Shown here in pieces: positions 1-9,240 of a DNA stretch of 64,000 nucleotides. The stretch is taken from assembly GCA_910587925.1 (NCBI GenBank), contig CAJUOC010000009.1:12697-76696 (forward strand), read 5' to 3'. The translations under genes and the position numbers were made by a program. Position 1 is the first letter of the stretch; each line of letters starts with the position of its first letter. The DNA is from an uncultured Muribaculaceae bacterium. GTDB lineage: Bacteria; Bacteroidota; Bacteroidia; Bacteroidales; Muribaculaceae. The notes below the pieces were generated by a model. That model saw only the letters and a list, made by a program, of their open reading frames with translations. It did no database searches and was not told the DNA's origin.

Positions 1-628
1 GCCACTGATTGACGTATCGGCCGTGGTTGCCCCCCCAGTATACGGCAGTATCGGCGCTGTAAGTCACCAGGCCGAGGATTATCGACAAGGCCACCGTCGT
101 AAACAGGCACTTGAAAGAGAAGGGCCAGAAGCGCACCTTCACCAGCCCGAAAAGCGACATGCCCAGCATCCCGGTATAAAACACCAGTACCAGCGAGCTC
201 AGGCCGAAGGTGTCGACCAGCAGCAGATGTGCCAGCGATGCCCCGGCCGCCCCTCCGGGATTGTGGATGGGCTGCCCCGAGTCGGCAGCCTCGGCTATCG
301 TGCGGCCTTCAATCAGGCTCTGGTCGGCAATGCCGGTCTTGAGGTAGCCGAAAGTGACTATCAGCGCCACGGCCGACAGCACGACCAGCAATACGCCAAG
401 TATGTGACGGTTGCGGGGATTGCGGAAGAATGCTTTCACGGCACCGATGCGCGGGCCGGGCGAAGGCTTGCGCCGCGGGCGCTCCGGCTCTTGCGACGGT
501 GTGGGCTTGCGACGGGGTTTGGCGGCTTGCGCGGCCGGCGATGCCGTTGACTTCGGCGCGTCGGATACAGTGCCTGCCATCGGGTCAAACCCGCCCATCG
601 ACAGGTCTATCGAGGAAGTTGATTTCAT
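1..628 (-). CDS. ftsK: DNA translocase FtsK, N-terminal part (cut by window edge)
   Basis: Only about the first 209 residues are present; the gene runs off the left edge. After a basic, proline-rich head of about 45 residues come hydrophobic segments typical of the FtsK/SpoIIIE membrane domain, including a stretch like those in Bacteroidetes FtsK (...TGIADQSL...). FtsK is a septal ATP-driven DNA pump that helps segregate chromosomes, but the motor domain lies outside the window, so the call rests on the N-terminus. The start ATG at 628 overlaps the rpe stop as ATGA, which indicates translational coupling in a DedA-rpe-ftsK operon. Confidence 0.75.
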   Translation of the reverse strand, partial: MKSTSSIDLSMGGFDPMAGTVSDAPKSTASPAAQAAKPRRKPTPSQEPERPRRKPSPGPRIGAVKAFFRNPRNRHILGVLLVVLSAVALIVTFGYLKTGIADQSLIEGRTIAEAADSGQPIHNPGGAAGASLAHLLLVDTFGLSSLVLVFYTGMLGMSLFGLVKVRFWPFSFKCLFTTVALSIILGLVTYSADTAVYWGGNHGRYVNQW

Positions 629-1293
629 TTGGAGTGAGGAAAGTGGGAGTCTGCGCCTGCGAGCTGCGATATTACCCCGGCAGGGTCATCGGCGCTGAAC
701 ACGGCATTGCCGGCCACGAGCACATCGGCTCCGGCCGAGGCAAGCGCGGCGGCGTTGGCGGTGCTTACGCCGCCGTCTATCTCGATAAGAGCGTGTGAGC
801 CGGTAGCGGCAATCAGCTCGCGCAGACGCTTGATTTTATTATATGTGTTGTCTATGAATTTCTGGCCGCCGAATCCGGGGTTGACGCTCATCAGCAATAC
901 CATGTCGAGGTCGGCGATGATATCCTGGAGGAGCGCCACCGGCGTGGCCGGATTGAGAGTCACGGCTGCTTTCATGCCCGCAGCCTTGATCGCCTCTACG
1001 GTGCGGTGGAGATGCGTGCAGGCCTCGAGGTGCACGTTCATGATAGCCGCGCCGCAGTCGCGCACCCGGCTCACATACTTTTGCGGCTCCACTATCATCA
1101 GATGCACATCGAGGGGCTTGGCGGTCAGCCGGGATATCGACTCTATCACCGGGAAGCCAAAGGAGATGTTGGGCACAAACACGCCGTCCATCACATCGCA
1201 GTGAATCCACGCCGCCTCTGAGCGGTCTATCATGGCCACGCTCTCGCCCAGGCGGGCAAAGTCGGCCGACAGCAGGGAAGGTGAAACGATCAT
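625..1293 (-). CDS. rpe: Ribulose-phosphate 3-epimerase
   Basis: The 222-residue protein interconverts ribulose 5-phosphate and xylulose 5-phosphate in the pentose phosphate pathway. It shows the family signatures in order: SPSLLSADF at the N-terminus, HCDVMDG with a metal-binding His/Asp pair, DVHLMI, the MSVNPGFGGQ loop and the IDGGV phosphate-binding segment. The start at 1293 is preferred over an upstream in-frame Met because it begins exactly at the family N-terminus (MIVSPSLLS) and overlaps the preceding DedA stop as ATGA. Length is normal for the family. Confidence 0.95.
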   Translation of the reverse strand: MIVSPSLLSADFARLGESVAMIDRSEAAWIHCDVMDGVFVPNISFGFPVIESISRLTAKPLDVHLMIVEPQKYVSRVRDCGAAIMNVHLEACTHLHRTVEAIKAAGMKAAVTLNPATPVALLQDIIADLDMVLLMSVNPGFGGQKFIDNTYNKIKRLRELIAATGSHALIEIDGGVSTANAAALASAGADVLVAGNAVFSADDPAGVISQLAGADSHFPHSK

Positions 1294-1967
1294 GCGGCAG
1301 TCGTTTTTTTCTTTGAAAGCATACGGTAAAGGATAAACGCCACACATGCGGCGCCTATCACGAGGCCACCCATCGACAGATATGTATTGTACTCCTCGAC
1401 CTTGACAAAGAGTTGCTCGAGCGAAACCATGGTGGAGAGCCACCAGCCCATCGCGCCGAGGATACAGTTCCATACCAGAGCGCCCAGCCCGGTAAATACG
1501 ACAAACACGCCGAGATTCATGCGCGCCAGTCCGGCCGGTATGGATATCAGCTGTCTCACGGCCGGTATCAGACGCCCTACAAAGGTCGATACGGCGCCGT
1601 GGCGGTCAAAATAGCGCTCGGCCTTGTCGACTTTCTCCCGGTCTATCAGACATGCGTGACCTATGCGCGAGTCGGCGAATTTATATACCAGCGGACGCCC
1701 TATCCACAGAGCCAGGAAATAATTGATAAGACCGCCCACTATAGCGCCGGCTGTGGCCACGAGTACCACTAAGAATATATTCATGTCGTCGCCGCGGGTA
1801 CACGCGAGGTATGCGGCCGGAGGCACCACCACTTCCGACGGGAAGGGCACGAAAGAGCTCTCTATGACCATGAATACAAAGACAAATAGATAAGAAGCAT
1901 TCTCGACAAACCACTGAAAAAACTCGGCGGCGTCGAATATCGCAAGCGGCAGAAACATACCTGACAT
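1290..1967 (-). CDS. DedA family membrane protein
   Basis: The protein has about 225 residues and several hydrophobic helices. It carries the DedA/SNARE-associated core: an ESSFVPFPSE segment near the N-terminus and a later GRLIPAVRQLISIPAG re-entrant segment. DedA proteins are inner-membrane proteins linked to lipid (undecaprenyl phosphate or phospholipid) transport; the substrate cannot be told here. The open frame extends upstream to 2033, but a promoter lies at 2003-2036, so the first ATG inside the transcript (1967) is the likely start; 1958 is an alternative. It is the first gene of the DedA-rpe-ftsK unit. Confidence 0.85.
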   Translation of the reverse strand: MSGMFLPLAIFDAAEFFQWFVENASYLFVFVFMVIESSFVPFPSEVVVPPAAYLACTRGDDMNIFLVVLVATAGAIVGGLINYFLALWIGRPLVYKFADSRIGHACLIDREKVDKAERYFDRHGAVSTFVGRLIPAVRQLISIPAGLARMNLGVFVVFTGLGALVWNCILGAMGWWLSTMVSLEQLFVKVEEYNTYLSMGGLVIGAACVAFILYRMLSKKKTTAA

Positions 1968-2002
1968 ATTGGAGATGGTGACGGTGTGTGGGTTTTCAAT
2001 GG

Positions 2003-2036
2003 CAAATTTACGCAATTTCCCCGACACTTGCACAAA
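2003..2036 (-). promoter_or_regulatory. Promoter for DedA-rpe-ftsK
   Basis: On the minus strand a perfect Bacteroidetes -7 element TAAATTTG (2010-2003) follows a TTTG -33 element (2036-2033) after 22 bases. It lies 36 bases before the chosen DedA start and shows that the longer upstream frame is not translated. Confidence 0.65.
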
Positions 2037-2096
2037 CCTTTTTGCAATAGGCTTGTTTTTATGGTATCAATCCAACTATTAAACCCGACTGCAATT

Positions 2097-2678
2097 ATGG
2101 CAAAGAAAAGCATAAAAGGCACACGCACTGAACAGAACATCGTAAACGCATTTGTCGCCGAGACCGGCGCATATGCCCGATACACATATTACGCACAGGC
2201 CGCCGACAAGGAGCAATATTTCCCTATCGGTGAGATATTCCGCAATACAGCCGAAAACGAGCTGCGCCACGCAAAGGTATTCCTCAAGATGCTCGAGGAC
2301 ACCGTAGTCGACGCCGGCGGCTCGGTCGACGCCGGATTCCTGGGCAAGACCGCCGACAACCTGCGCACCTCCATCAAGGAAGAGAAGCAGGAGGGCTATG
2401 AGTTTTATCTCGCCGCCGCCAAGACTGCCACCGAGGAAGGCTTCGACGATATCGCCGCCCACTTCGAGGCCATCGCATCTATCGAGAAGCGTCACTGCGA
2501 GCGGTTTGAGCTGCTGCTCAAGCAGGTCGAGGACGGTACGGTATGGAAGCGCGAGAAGCCCATCAAGTGGCAGTGCCTCGTATGCGGATACGTTCACGAG
2601 GGCCTCACTCCTCCCGATGTATGCCCTGCCTGCGACCACCCCTATCAGCACTATATGCCTCTCGACATAGAGATGTAA
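2097..2678 (+). CDS. rbr: Rubrerythrin
   Basis: This 193-residue non-haem di-iron protein reduces hydrogen peroxide in anaerobes. The N-terminal ferritin-like four-helix domain has the expected iron ligands (an Ala-Glu-Thr-Gly-Ala motif near residue 21, ENELRHA, a second EEGF segment and IEKRH). The C-terminal rubredoxin domain has two Cys pairs (CLVCGY and CPACDH). The ATG at 2097 starts the family N-terminus (MAKKSIKGT); the longer frame from 1986 would begin inside the divergent promoter region. It is a single-gene unit followed by a strong hairpin terminator. Peroxide defence suits a strict anaerobe. Confidence 0.95.
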   Translation: MAKKSIKGTRTEQNIVNAFVAETGAYARYTYYAQAADKEQYFPIGEIFRNTAENELRHAKVFLKMLEDTVVDAGGSVDAGFLGKTADNLRTSIKEEKQEGYEFYLAAAKTATEEGFDDIAAHFEAIASIEKRHCERFELLLKQVEDGTVWKREKPIKWQCLVCGYVHEGLTPPDVCPACDHPYQHYMPLDIEM

Positions 2679-2700
2679 ACACTGCGACCCTCTCGCCTCT

Positions 2701-2742
2701 GAGCCATGCCGGCTGCCACACCCGCGGCAGCCGGCATGACTC
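2701..2742 (+). terminator. Hairpin terminator after rubrerythrin
   Basis: Arms at 2705-2717 and 2726-2738 form a perfect 13-base stem with an 8-base loop. Three more pairs (2701-2703 with 2740-2742) follow one mismatch. A run of T lies further down at 2771-2778. Confidence 0.75.
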
Positions 2743-2784
2743 TATATATATGTACACGTACCGCCGCATATTTTTTTTGTGAAT

Positions 2785-2818
2785 ATTGCCTGCGGTTGCC
2801 GATTTTTTACTAACTTTG
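2785..2818 (+). promoter_or_regulatory. Promoter for clpP-clpX
   Basis: There is a perfect -7 element TAACTTTG at 2811-2818, 40 bases before the clpP start. A weak -33 match, ATTG at 2785-2788, lies 22 bases upstream. Confidence 0.6.
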
Positions 2819-2857
2819 AACATAATTTTTACGCATATACAAGACTCAATCATAGAA

Positions 2858-3544
2858 ATGCAACCCAACGATTTTCGCAACTTCGCCGTCAAAGGGCTGG
2901 GCATGAACGGCCTTGCCCTCGACCAGTACACCTCGGCAATCAGCAGCATCAGCGCCAATTATATCAACCCCAGCATCATCGAGGAGCGCCAGCTCAACGT
3001 AGCGCAGATGGACGTATTCTCCCGCCTGATGATGGATCGCATCATATTCCTCGGCACCGAGGTCAACGACTATACCGCCAACGTGATTCAGGCCCAGCTC
3101 CTCTACCTCGACTCGGCCGATCCCGGCAAGGACGTCAGCATCTACATCAACTCTCCCGGCGGCAGCGTATATGCCGGCCTGGGCATATACGACACCATGC
3201 AGTATATCTCCAGCGACGTGGCCACTATCTGCACCGGCATGGCCGCATCGATGGCAGCCGTGCTGCTCGTGTCGGGCCAGCAGGGCAAGCGCTTTGCGCT
3301 GCGCCACTCCCGCGTGATGATACACCAGCCCATGGGCGGCGCCCAGGGCCAGGCCAGCGATATCGAGATTACCGCCCGCGAGATCAAGAAGCTCAAGCAC
3401 GAGCTCTACACCATCATCGCCGACCACTCGGGCCAGCCCTTTGACCGTGTCGAGCGCGACTCCGACCGCGACTACTGGATGACGGCCGAGGAAGCCCGCG
3501 AGTATGGCATGATCGACCAGGTACTCGTCAAAGCCAAGCACTGA
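2858..3544 (+). CDS. clpP: ATP-dependent Clp protease, proteolytic subunit
   Basis: The 228-residue serine peptidase forms the double-ring chamber that degrades proteins fed by ClpX. The catalytic triad is visible: Ser131 (MAASMA), His156 (MIHQP) and Asp201 (ERDSD), with the oxyanion-strand motif INSPGGSV at residues 98-104. An N-terminal extension of about 25 residues before the conserved core is usual for Bacteroidetes ClpP. The ATG at 2858 is chosen over 2786 because the promoter -7 element at 2811-2818 lies inside the longer frame. The stop overlaps the clpX start by one base. Confidence 0.97.
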   Translation: MQPNDFRNFAVKGLGMNGLALDQYTSAISSISANYINPSIIEERQLNVAQMDVFSRLMMDRIIFLGTEVNDYTANVIQAQLLYLDSADPGKDVSIYINSPGGSVYAGLGIYDTMQYISSDVATICTGMAASMAAVLLVSGQQGKRFALRHSRVMIHQPMGGAQGQASDIEITAREIKKLKHELYTIIADHSGQPFDRVERDSDRDYWMTAEEAREYGMIDQVLVKAKH

Positions 3545-4809
3545 TGGCACGCCCGCGCAAACCGCAGGAGCTGTGCGGGTGGTGCGGCCGGCCGGCCGAC
3601 CCCACCCTGCAGCGATACCTGATACCGGCCAATGAAGGCCCCGGCATGGTGTGCACCGACTGTGTGGAGTTGATGCACCAGATGATTGCCGAGCAATTTC
3701 CGCAGCAGTCTGAGCAGTCAAAGAATGATTTTGCCCGCGAGATGGACGGCAAGCTCCCTACCCCGCACGAGATCAAGCGTCGCCTCGACGAGTATGTCAT
3801 CGGGCAGGAGCAGGCCAAGAAATTTCTCTCCGTGGCCGTCTACAACCACTACAAGCGTCTGCTGCAGGAGCGCGGCGCCGATGATGTCGATATCGAGAAG
3901 AGCAACATCATCATCGTCGGCCCCACCGGCACCGGCAAGACTCTGCTCGCCCGCACCATAGCCCGTATGCTCGACGTGCCCTTCACCATCGTCGACGCCA
4001 CCGTGCTCACCCAGGCCGGATATGTGGGCGAGGACATCGAGAGCCTGCTCACCCGCCTGCTCCAGGCCGCCGACTACGACGTCGACAAGGCCCAGCGGGG
4101 CATCGTATTCATCGACGAGATAGATAAGATTGCACGCAAGGGCGACAACCCATCCATCACCCGCGACGTATCGGGCGAGGGTGTGCAGCAGGGCCTGCTC
4201 AAGCTGCTCGAAGGCTCTGTCGTCAACGTGCCCCCACAGGGCGGACGCAAGCACCCCGAGCAGAAGATGATACCCGTCGACACCAAGGATATCCTCTTTA
4301 TATGCGGCGGCGCCTTTGAGGGCATCGAGCAGAAGATTGCCCACCGCCTCAACAGCCACGTGGTGGGCTATGCCACCGACGGCGACCGTACCCGCCTGCG
4401 CGACAAGCAAGACTATCTGCGCTATGTCGCTCCCCAAGACTTGCGCTCGTATGGCCTCATCCCCGAGATAATCGGTCGCCTGCCCATACTCACCCACCTG
4501 GAGCCGCTCGACCGCGACGCGCTCCACAAGGTACTCACCGAGCCCAAAAACGCCATCACCCGCCAGTACGAGAAGCTTTTCGCGATGGACAATGTCAAGC
4601 TGACCTTTGCCCCCGAGACTCTCGACTTCATCGTCGACAAAGCCATCGAGTACAAGCTCGGCGCCCGCGGCCTGCGCTCCATCACCGAGGCCATCATGGT
4701 CGACGCCATGTACGACATCCCCTCGGCACATGTGACCGAGTTTGTGGTGACGCCGGAGTATGCCCGCGAGAAATTTACCAACGCCCATTTCGAGGCTGCC
4801 GCCGTGTAA
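3544..4809 (+). CDS. clpX: ATP-dependent Clp protease, ATP-binding subunit ClpX
   Basis: This 421-residue AAA+ unfoldase recognises substrates and threads them into ClpP. Its N-terminal zinc-binding domain has Cys11, Cys14, Cys37 and Cys40. Walker A (GPTGTGKT) is at 126-133, the GYVG pore loop at 159-162, Walker B (FIDEID) at 189-194, and the sensor segment [11 protein letters not shown] follows. The ClpP-docking loop reads VGY where Proteobacteria have IGF. It is translated from an ATG that shares one base with the clpP stop, so the two partners are coupled. Confidence 0.97.
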   Translation: MARPRKPQELCGWCGRPADPTLQRYLIPANEGPGMVCTDCVELMHQMIAEQFPQQSEQSKNDFAREMDGKLPTPHEIKRRLDEYVIGQEQAKKFLSVAVYNHYKRLLQERGADDVDIEKSNIIIVGPTGTGKTLLARTIARMLDVPFTIVDATVLTQAGYVGEDIESLLTRLLQAADYDVDKAQRGIVFIDEIDKIARKGDNPSITRDVSGEGVQQGLLKLLEGSVVNVPPQGGRKHPEQKMIPVDTKDILFICGGAFEGIEQKIAHRLNSHVVGYATDGDRTRLRDKQDYLRYVAPQDLRSYGLIPEIIGRLPILTHLEPLDRDALHKVLTEPKNAITRQYEKLFAMDNVKLTFAPETLDFIVDKAIEYKLGARGLRSITEAIMVDAMYDIPSAHVTEFVVTPEYAREKFTNAHFEAAAV

Positions 4810-4858
4810 GCCCTCTCCCCTCACATCTAACCTCACAATCCGATTCCACCCACGGTCA

Positions 4859-7045
4859 ATGGAGAACACTCTCACCCTCAGCGAAGCCCTCAAGCGCCAC
4901 TTCGGCTTCGATACTTTCAAGGGCAATCAGGAGGCTATCATACGCAGCCTGCTCGATGACAACGATGTATTCGTGCTCATGCCCACCGGCGGCGGCAAGT
5001 CGCTCTGCTACCAGTTGCCGGCTCTTATCAGCGATGGCACCGCCATAGTGGTGTCGCCGCTGATCGCCCTGATGAAAAATCAGGTCGACGCCATGCGCAA
5101 CTTCAGCGAAGACGACTCCATCGCCCACTTTCTCAACTCCTCCCTGACCCGCTCGCAGATAGACAAGGTAAAGGCCGACATACAGGGCGGCCGCACCAAA
5201 CTGCTGTACGTAGCGCCGGAATCGCTCACCAAAGAAGACAACATCGAGTTTCTGAAGACGGTGCGGATCTCATTCTATGCCATCGACGAGGCGCACTGTA
5301 TCTCGGAATGGGGCCACGACTTCCGTCCCGAGTACCGTCGCATCCGGCCTATCATCAATGAGATAGGCTCACGTCCGGTAATAGCGCTCACCGCCACCGC
5401 CACACCAAAGGTACAACACGATATCCAGAAGAACCTGGGCATGAACCAGGGCGCCGCAGTTTTCAAGTCATCGTTCAATCGTCCGAATCTTTACTACGAA
5501 GTACGGCCAAAGAATAAAAACACCGACCACGACATCATACGCTTCGTGCGCCAGCATCCCGGCAAGTCTGGCATCATCTACTGCCTGAGCCGCAAAAAAG
5601 TTGAGGAGCTGGCCGAGCTGCTGTGTGTCAATAAAATCAAGGCACTCCCATACCACGCCGGTATGGACCCCGCCACCCGCTCGGCAAATCAGGACGCATT
5701 CCTGATGGAGCGGGTCGACGTGATAGTCGCCACCATAGCCTTCGGCATGGGCATCGACAAGCCCGATGTGCGCTTTGTCATACACTACGACATGCCCAAG
5801 TCGCTTGAAGGGTACTATCAGGAGACCGGACGCGCGGGCCGCGACGGCGGCGAGGGATACTGCCTTACTTTCTATTCGTACCGCGACCTGCAGAAGATGG
5901 AAAAATTCATGCAGGGAAAGCCGGTGGCCGAGCAGGAAATCGGCCGCCAGCTGCTGGCCGAAACAGCCGCCTACGCTGAAAGCGCAGTGTGCAGGCGGCG
6001 CTCTCTCCTTTACTACTTCGGCGAGGCCTACGAGGCCGACAACTGCGGCAATTGTGATAATTGCAAAAATTCTAAGTCAAAAGTGGAAGCTAAAGAAGAG
6101 CTACTGTCGGTACTGGAGACTGTCCAGGCCCTTAAAGAGAAGTTTAAAGCAGAATATATCACGGATGTGATGCTCGGCAAGGCCACATCCGACATCCAGT
6201 CGTACCGCCATGACCGCCTTGAGGTCTTCGGCTGCGCCAAGGGCACCGAGGCGCGCTTTATCGGCGCTGTGATACGCCAGGCAATCCTGGCCGGGCTGCT
6301 CGACCGCGACATCGAGAATTACGGCACGCTGCGCCTTACCGATGCCGGCCGCGAGTTTATGAAGCATCCCAAGGCTTTCAAGGTGGTCGAGGACAGCGAG
6401 TTCAGCGACGACGACGAGGAGCCCACGCCCGTACAGGGTGGCGCCGGATGTGCCGCCGACCCTCAGCTGTATGCCATACTCTCGGCCCTGCGCAAGAAGA
6501 TTGCCCAGAAGCTCGACCTGCCCCCATATGTGATATTCCAGGATCCGTCGCTCGACGCCATGGCCACCCTATACCCGGTGACTCTGGCCGAGCTTCAGAA
6601 TATACCCGGAGTGGGCGAGGGCAAGGCGCGCCGATACGGCGAGGACTTCATCAAGGTAATCAAGACCTACGTCGACGACAACGATATCGAGCGTCCTGAA
6701 GACCTGCGGGTGCGCTCGGTAGCCAACAAGAGCAAGCGCAAGATCTCGATCATCCAGGCCATCGACCGCAAGATTGACCTGAGCGAGGTGGCCGTATCCA
6801 ACGGCCTCGACTTCGACCAGCTGCTCGACGAGATTGAGTCGATTGTCAACTCGGGCAATAAAATCAACATATCCTACTTTATCGACGATATGCTCGACCC
6901 CGACGATCAGCAAGACATATTCGACCATTTCCGCCAGTGCCAGACAGGCTCCCTCGACGAGGCATACCGCGAGTTGTGCCCTGACTTTACCGAGGAGGAG
7001 GTGCGTCTGGTTCGCATCAAATTCCTGTCTGAGATGGGCAACTAA
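4859..7045 (+). CDS. recQ: ATP-dependent DNA helicase RecQ
   Basis: The 728-residue 3'-5' DNA helicase of recombination and fork repair has an N-terminal superfamily 2 motor with Walker A (TGGGKS, 43-48), a DEAH box (143-146) and the aromatic-rich loop SEWGHDFRPEY. The RQC region has zinc-binding Cys residues near 378 and CGNCDNC near 400, followed by a winged helix and an HRDC domain around 535-610. The C-terminal tail of about 120 residues is usual for Bacteroidetes RecQ, which is longer than the E. coli protein. The ATG at 4859 lies 49 bases after clpX and begins the conserved region. Confidence 0.95.
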   Translation: MENTLTLSEALKRHFGFDTFKGNQEAIIRSLLDDNDVFVLMPTGGGKSLCYQLPALISDGTAIVVSPLIALMKNQVDAMRNFSEDDSIAHFLNSSLTRSQIDKVKADIQGGRTKLLYVAPESLTKEDNIEFLKTVRISFYAIDEAHCISEWGHDFRPEYRRIRPIINEIGSRPVIALTATATPKVQHDIQKNLGMNQGAAVFKSSFNRPNLYYEVRPKNKNTDHDIIRFVRQHPGKSGIIYCLSRKKVEELAELLCVNKIKALPYHAGMDPATRSANQDAFLMERVDVIVATIAFGMGIDKPDVRFVIHYDMPKSLEGYYQETGRAGRDGGEGYCLTFYSYRDLQKMEKFMQGKPVAEQEIGRQLLAETAAYAESAVCRRRSLLYYFGEAYEADNCGNCDNCKNSKSKVEAKEELLSVLETVQALKEKFKAEYITDVMLGKATSDIQSYRHDRLEVFGCAKGTEARFIGAVIRQAILAGLLDRDIENYGTLRLTDAGREFMKHPKAFKVVEDSEFSDDDEEPTPVQGGAGCAADPQLYAILSALRKKIAQKLDLPPYVIFQDPSLDAMATLYPVTLAELQNIPGVGEGKARRYGEDFIKVIKTYVDDNDIERPEDLRVRSVANKSKRKISIIQAIDRKIDLSEVAVSNGLDFDQLLDEIESIVNSGNKINISYFIDDMLDPDDQQDIFDHFRQCQTGSLDEAYRELCPDFTEEEVRLVRIKFLSEMGN

Positions 7046-7056
7046 CACCTGATACA

Positions 7057-8487
7057 ATGGAATCAGCACTCAAAGACCTTTATCGCGCCCACACGGGCCA
7101 CACTCCCCACAGCGTGGAGGAGCTGCCCTCGAGCGGCAGCAACCGACGTTACTTCCGCCTGTCGGCCCCGGGCTGCCCCACCCTGGTGGGCGTGCTGGGC
7201 ACCATCGTGCAGGAGAATGACGCTTTCCTCTCTTTCGACGAACACTTTGCATCGAAGCAGCTGCCTGTGCCGCGGGTGGTGGCCGTCGCCCCCGACCGCA
7301 TGTCGTATCTGCAGACCGACCTTGGCGACACACTGCTTTTCCATGCCATCGAGAAGGGCAGGCTCACCCGCGTATTCTCGCCCGAGGAGCGCGAGCTGCT
7401 TGTAAAGACCATACGCCGGCTGCCCGACTTCCAGTTTGCCGGAGCCGAGGGTCTCGACTTCACTAAATGCTATCCCGCGGCCGAGTTTGACCGCCGCAGC
7501 ATCATGTGGGACCTCAATTACTTCAAGTACTGTTTCCTTAAGGCGACAGGGCTGGAGTTTGAGGAGGACAAGCTCGAAGACGACTTCAGCCGCATGGCCG
7601 ATGTGCTGATGCAGAGCGACTCCACCACATTCATGTACCGCGACTTCCAGTCGCGCAATGTGATGATTGCCGATGGTGAGCCGTGGTTTATCGACTTCCA
7701 GGGCGGACGCCGCGGCCCGTTTTACTACGACGTAGCCTCATTTCTGTGGCAGGCCAAGGCCAATTTTCCCGACAGCCTGCGCCACGACCTCATACTGGAA
7801 TACATCGACTCGGTACGCCGCTACCGCGACATCGACCCGGCGCAATTTCTCTACACCCTGCGCCACTTTGTGCTCTTCCGCACACTGCAGGTGCTCGGAG
7901 CCTACGGCTTCCGCGGATACTTCGAGAAAAAGCCTCACTTCATGCAGAGCGTACCCTTTGCCGTGGCAAACCTGCGGGCGCTGCTCGGAGAGCCGTTTGA
8001 GGAGTATCCTTATCTCACCGCGATGCTGCGGCGGCTGGTCGACATGAAGCAGTTCAGCGACGTGCTGCAGAAGCGTCAGCTCACTGTGCGCGTGCTCAGT
8101 TTCGCGTATAAGAAGGGCATACCCGCCGACCCGTCGGGCAATGGCGGCGGCTTTGTATTCGACTGCCGCGCGGTCAACAATCCCGGCAAATACGAGCGCT
8201 ACAAGCCCTTTACCGGCCTCGACAAGCAGGTGATAGAGTTTCTTGAGGCCGACGGCGAGGTGATCACCTTCCTCGACCACTGCTACGCGCTGGTAGATGC
8301 CTCGGTCGAGCGCTACATGGAGCGTGGATTTACCAATCTGTCGGTAGCCTTTGGCTGCACCGGCGGCCAGCATCGCTCGGTATACTGTGCCCAGCACATG
8401 GCCGAGCACATCAACAAGCGCTACGGCGTCAAGGTCGAGCTGCTGCATCGCGAGCAAGACATCGAGCAACTCTTCAGCCCCCGCTGA
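7057..8487 (+). CDS. AmgK-like sugar kinase fused to a RapZ C-terminal domain
   Basis: The 476-residue protein has two parts. Residues 1 to about 330 are an aminoglycoside-phosphotransferase-fold kinase with the catalytic loop YRDFQSRN near 194-201 and the metal-binding IDFQGG near 213. This is the family of AmgK, the anomeric kinase of MurNAc and GlcNAc. Residues about 343-476 match the C-terminal domain of RapZ, including VRVLSFAYKKG, FDCRAVNNPG and the FGCTGGQHRS motif. In E. coli that domain senses glucosamine 6-phosphate and binds small RNAs that control glmS. The RapZ N-terminal P-loop kinase is absent. The adjoining murU-like gene supports a role in cell-wall sugar recycling; regulation by the RapZ part is inference. 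Confidence 0.8.
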   Translation: MESALKDLYRAHTGHTPHSVEELPSSGSNRRYFRLSAPGCPTLVGVLGTIVQENDAFLSFDEHFASKQLPVPRVVAVAPDRMSYLQTDLGDTLLFHAIEKGRLTRVFSPEERELLVKTIRRLPDFQFAGAEGLDFTKCYPAAEFDRRSIMWDLNYFKYCFLKATGLEFEEDKLEDDFSRMADVLMQSDSTTFMYRDFQSRNVMIADGEPWFIDFQGGRRGPFYYDVASFLWQAKANFPDSLRHDLILEYIDSVRRYRDIDPAQFLYTLRHFVLFRTLQVLGAYGFRGYFEKKPHFMQSVPFAVANLRALLGEPFEEYPYLTAMLRRLVDMKQFSDVLQKRQLTVRVLSFAYKKGIPADPSGNGGGFVFDCRAVNNPGKYERYKPFTGLDKQVIEFLEADGEVITFLDHCYALVDASVERYMERGFTNLSVAFGCTGGQHRSVYCAQHMAEHINKRYGVKVELLHREQDIEQLFSPR

Positions 8488-8493
8488 CGCGCC

Positions 8494-9240
8494 ATGATGA
8501 CGGGAATGATTTTTGCCGCAGGATACGGCACGAGGCTCAAGCCCTGGACCGACTCCCACCCCAAGGCTCTGGTGCCGGTGGGCGGCCGCCCGGCGCTCGA
8601 CCGTGTGGTGGAGCGTATGCTCGACGCCGGGATAGACCGCATCGTGGTCAATACCCATCACTTTGCCGGGCAAATCCACGAGCACATCGCATCCCGGCCC
8701 TGGGCCGGCCATATCGTCATAAGCCACGAGCCCGAGTTGCTCGACACGGGCGGCGGCCTGCGCAAGGCTCTGCCGCTCATCGGCGACTCGCCGGTGCTCA
8801 TCCACAATGCCGACATCATGACCGATATCGATCTGCGGGCCATGATTGATGCCCATCACAGCCTGCACGCCGACGCCACCCTGCTCACCGACTGCCGCGC
8901 CAGCGCCCGCTTCCTGCTCTTCCGCGCCGAGGGCACGCTTTGCGGATATTACCGCACCGACGGCACTCGCATGACGCCCGACCGGCTGCCGGCCGACGCA
9001 ATCCGCAATGCCAAGGCACGATGCTTCGACGGCGTGCACATCGTGTCACAGTCGCTGTACGGCGATCTGCGGAAATACGCCCCCGACGATACCAAATTCT
9101 CAATAATCGACTTTTACCGTGAGGCCGGAATCGACCATCGCATCCATTGCTATGACAGGCCGGCCGACGCACGTTGGTACGACATAGGCCGCCCCGAGAC
9201 TCTCGCCGCTGCCGACACATATTATACTCACACCCGATGA
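8494..9240 (+). CDS. MurU-like sugar-1-phosphate nucleotidyltransferase
   Basis: The 248-residue protein is a GT-A-fold nucleotidyltransferase. It has the NTP-binding motif FAAGYGTRLKPWT and the lysine-containing segment PKALVPVGGRP near the N-terminus, then NTHHFAGQI and a metal-binding HNADIMTD segment. These resemble MurU (MurNAc-1-phosphate uridylyltransferase) and related UDP- or TDP-sugar synthases. It starts 6 bases after the kinase-RapZ fusion, mirroring the amgK-murU pairing known in Pseudomonas, so the pathway sugar to sugar-1-P to UDP-sugar is the likely job. A Met at 8497 is an equally good start. The stop overlaps the pyrK start as ATGA. Confidence 0.75.
   Translation: MMTGMIFAAGYGTRLKPWTDSHPKALVPVGGRPALDRVVERMLDAGIDRIVVNTHHFAGQIHEHIASRPWAGHIVISHEPELLDTGGGLRKALPLIGDSPVLIHNADIMTDIDLRAMIDAHHSLHADATLLTDCRASARFLLFRAEGTLCGYYRTDGTRMTPDRLPADAIRNAKARCFDGVHIVSQSLYGDLRKYAPDDTKFSIIDFYREAGIDHRIHCYDRPADARWYDIGRPETLAAADTYYTHTR

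Noticed and set aside
1293..1473. Longer N-terminus for rpe
   Set aside because: The extra 60 residues lie inside the DedA gene and do not resemble the epimerase family; the ATGA overlap at 1293 fits the operon.
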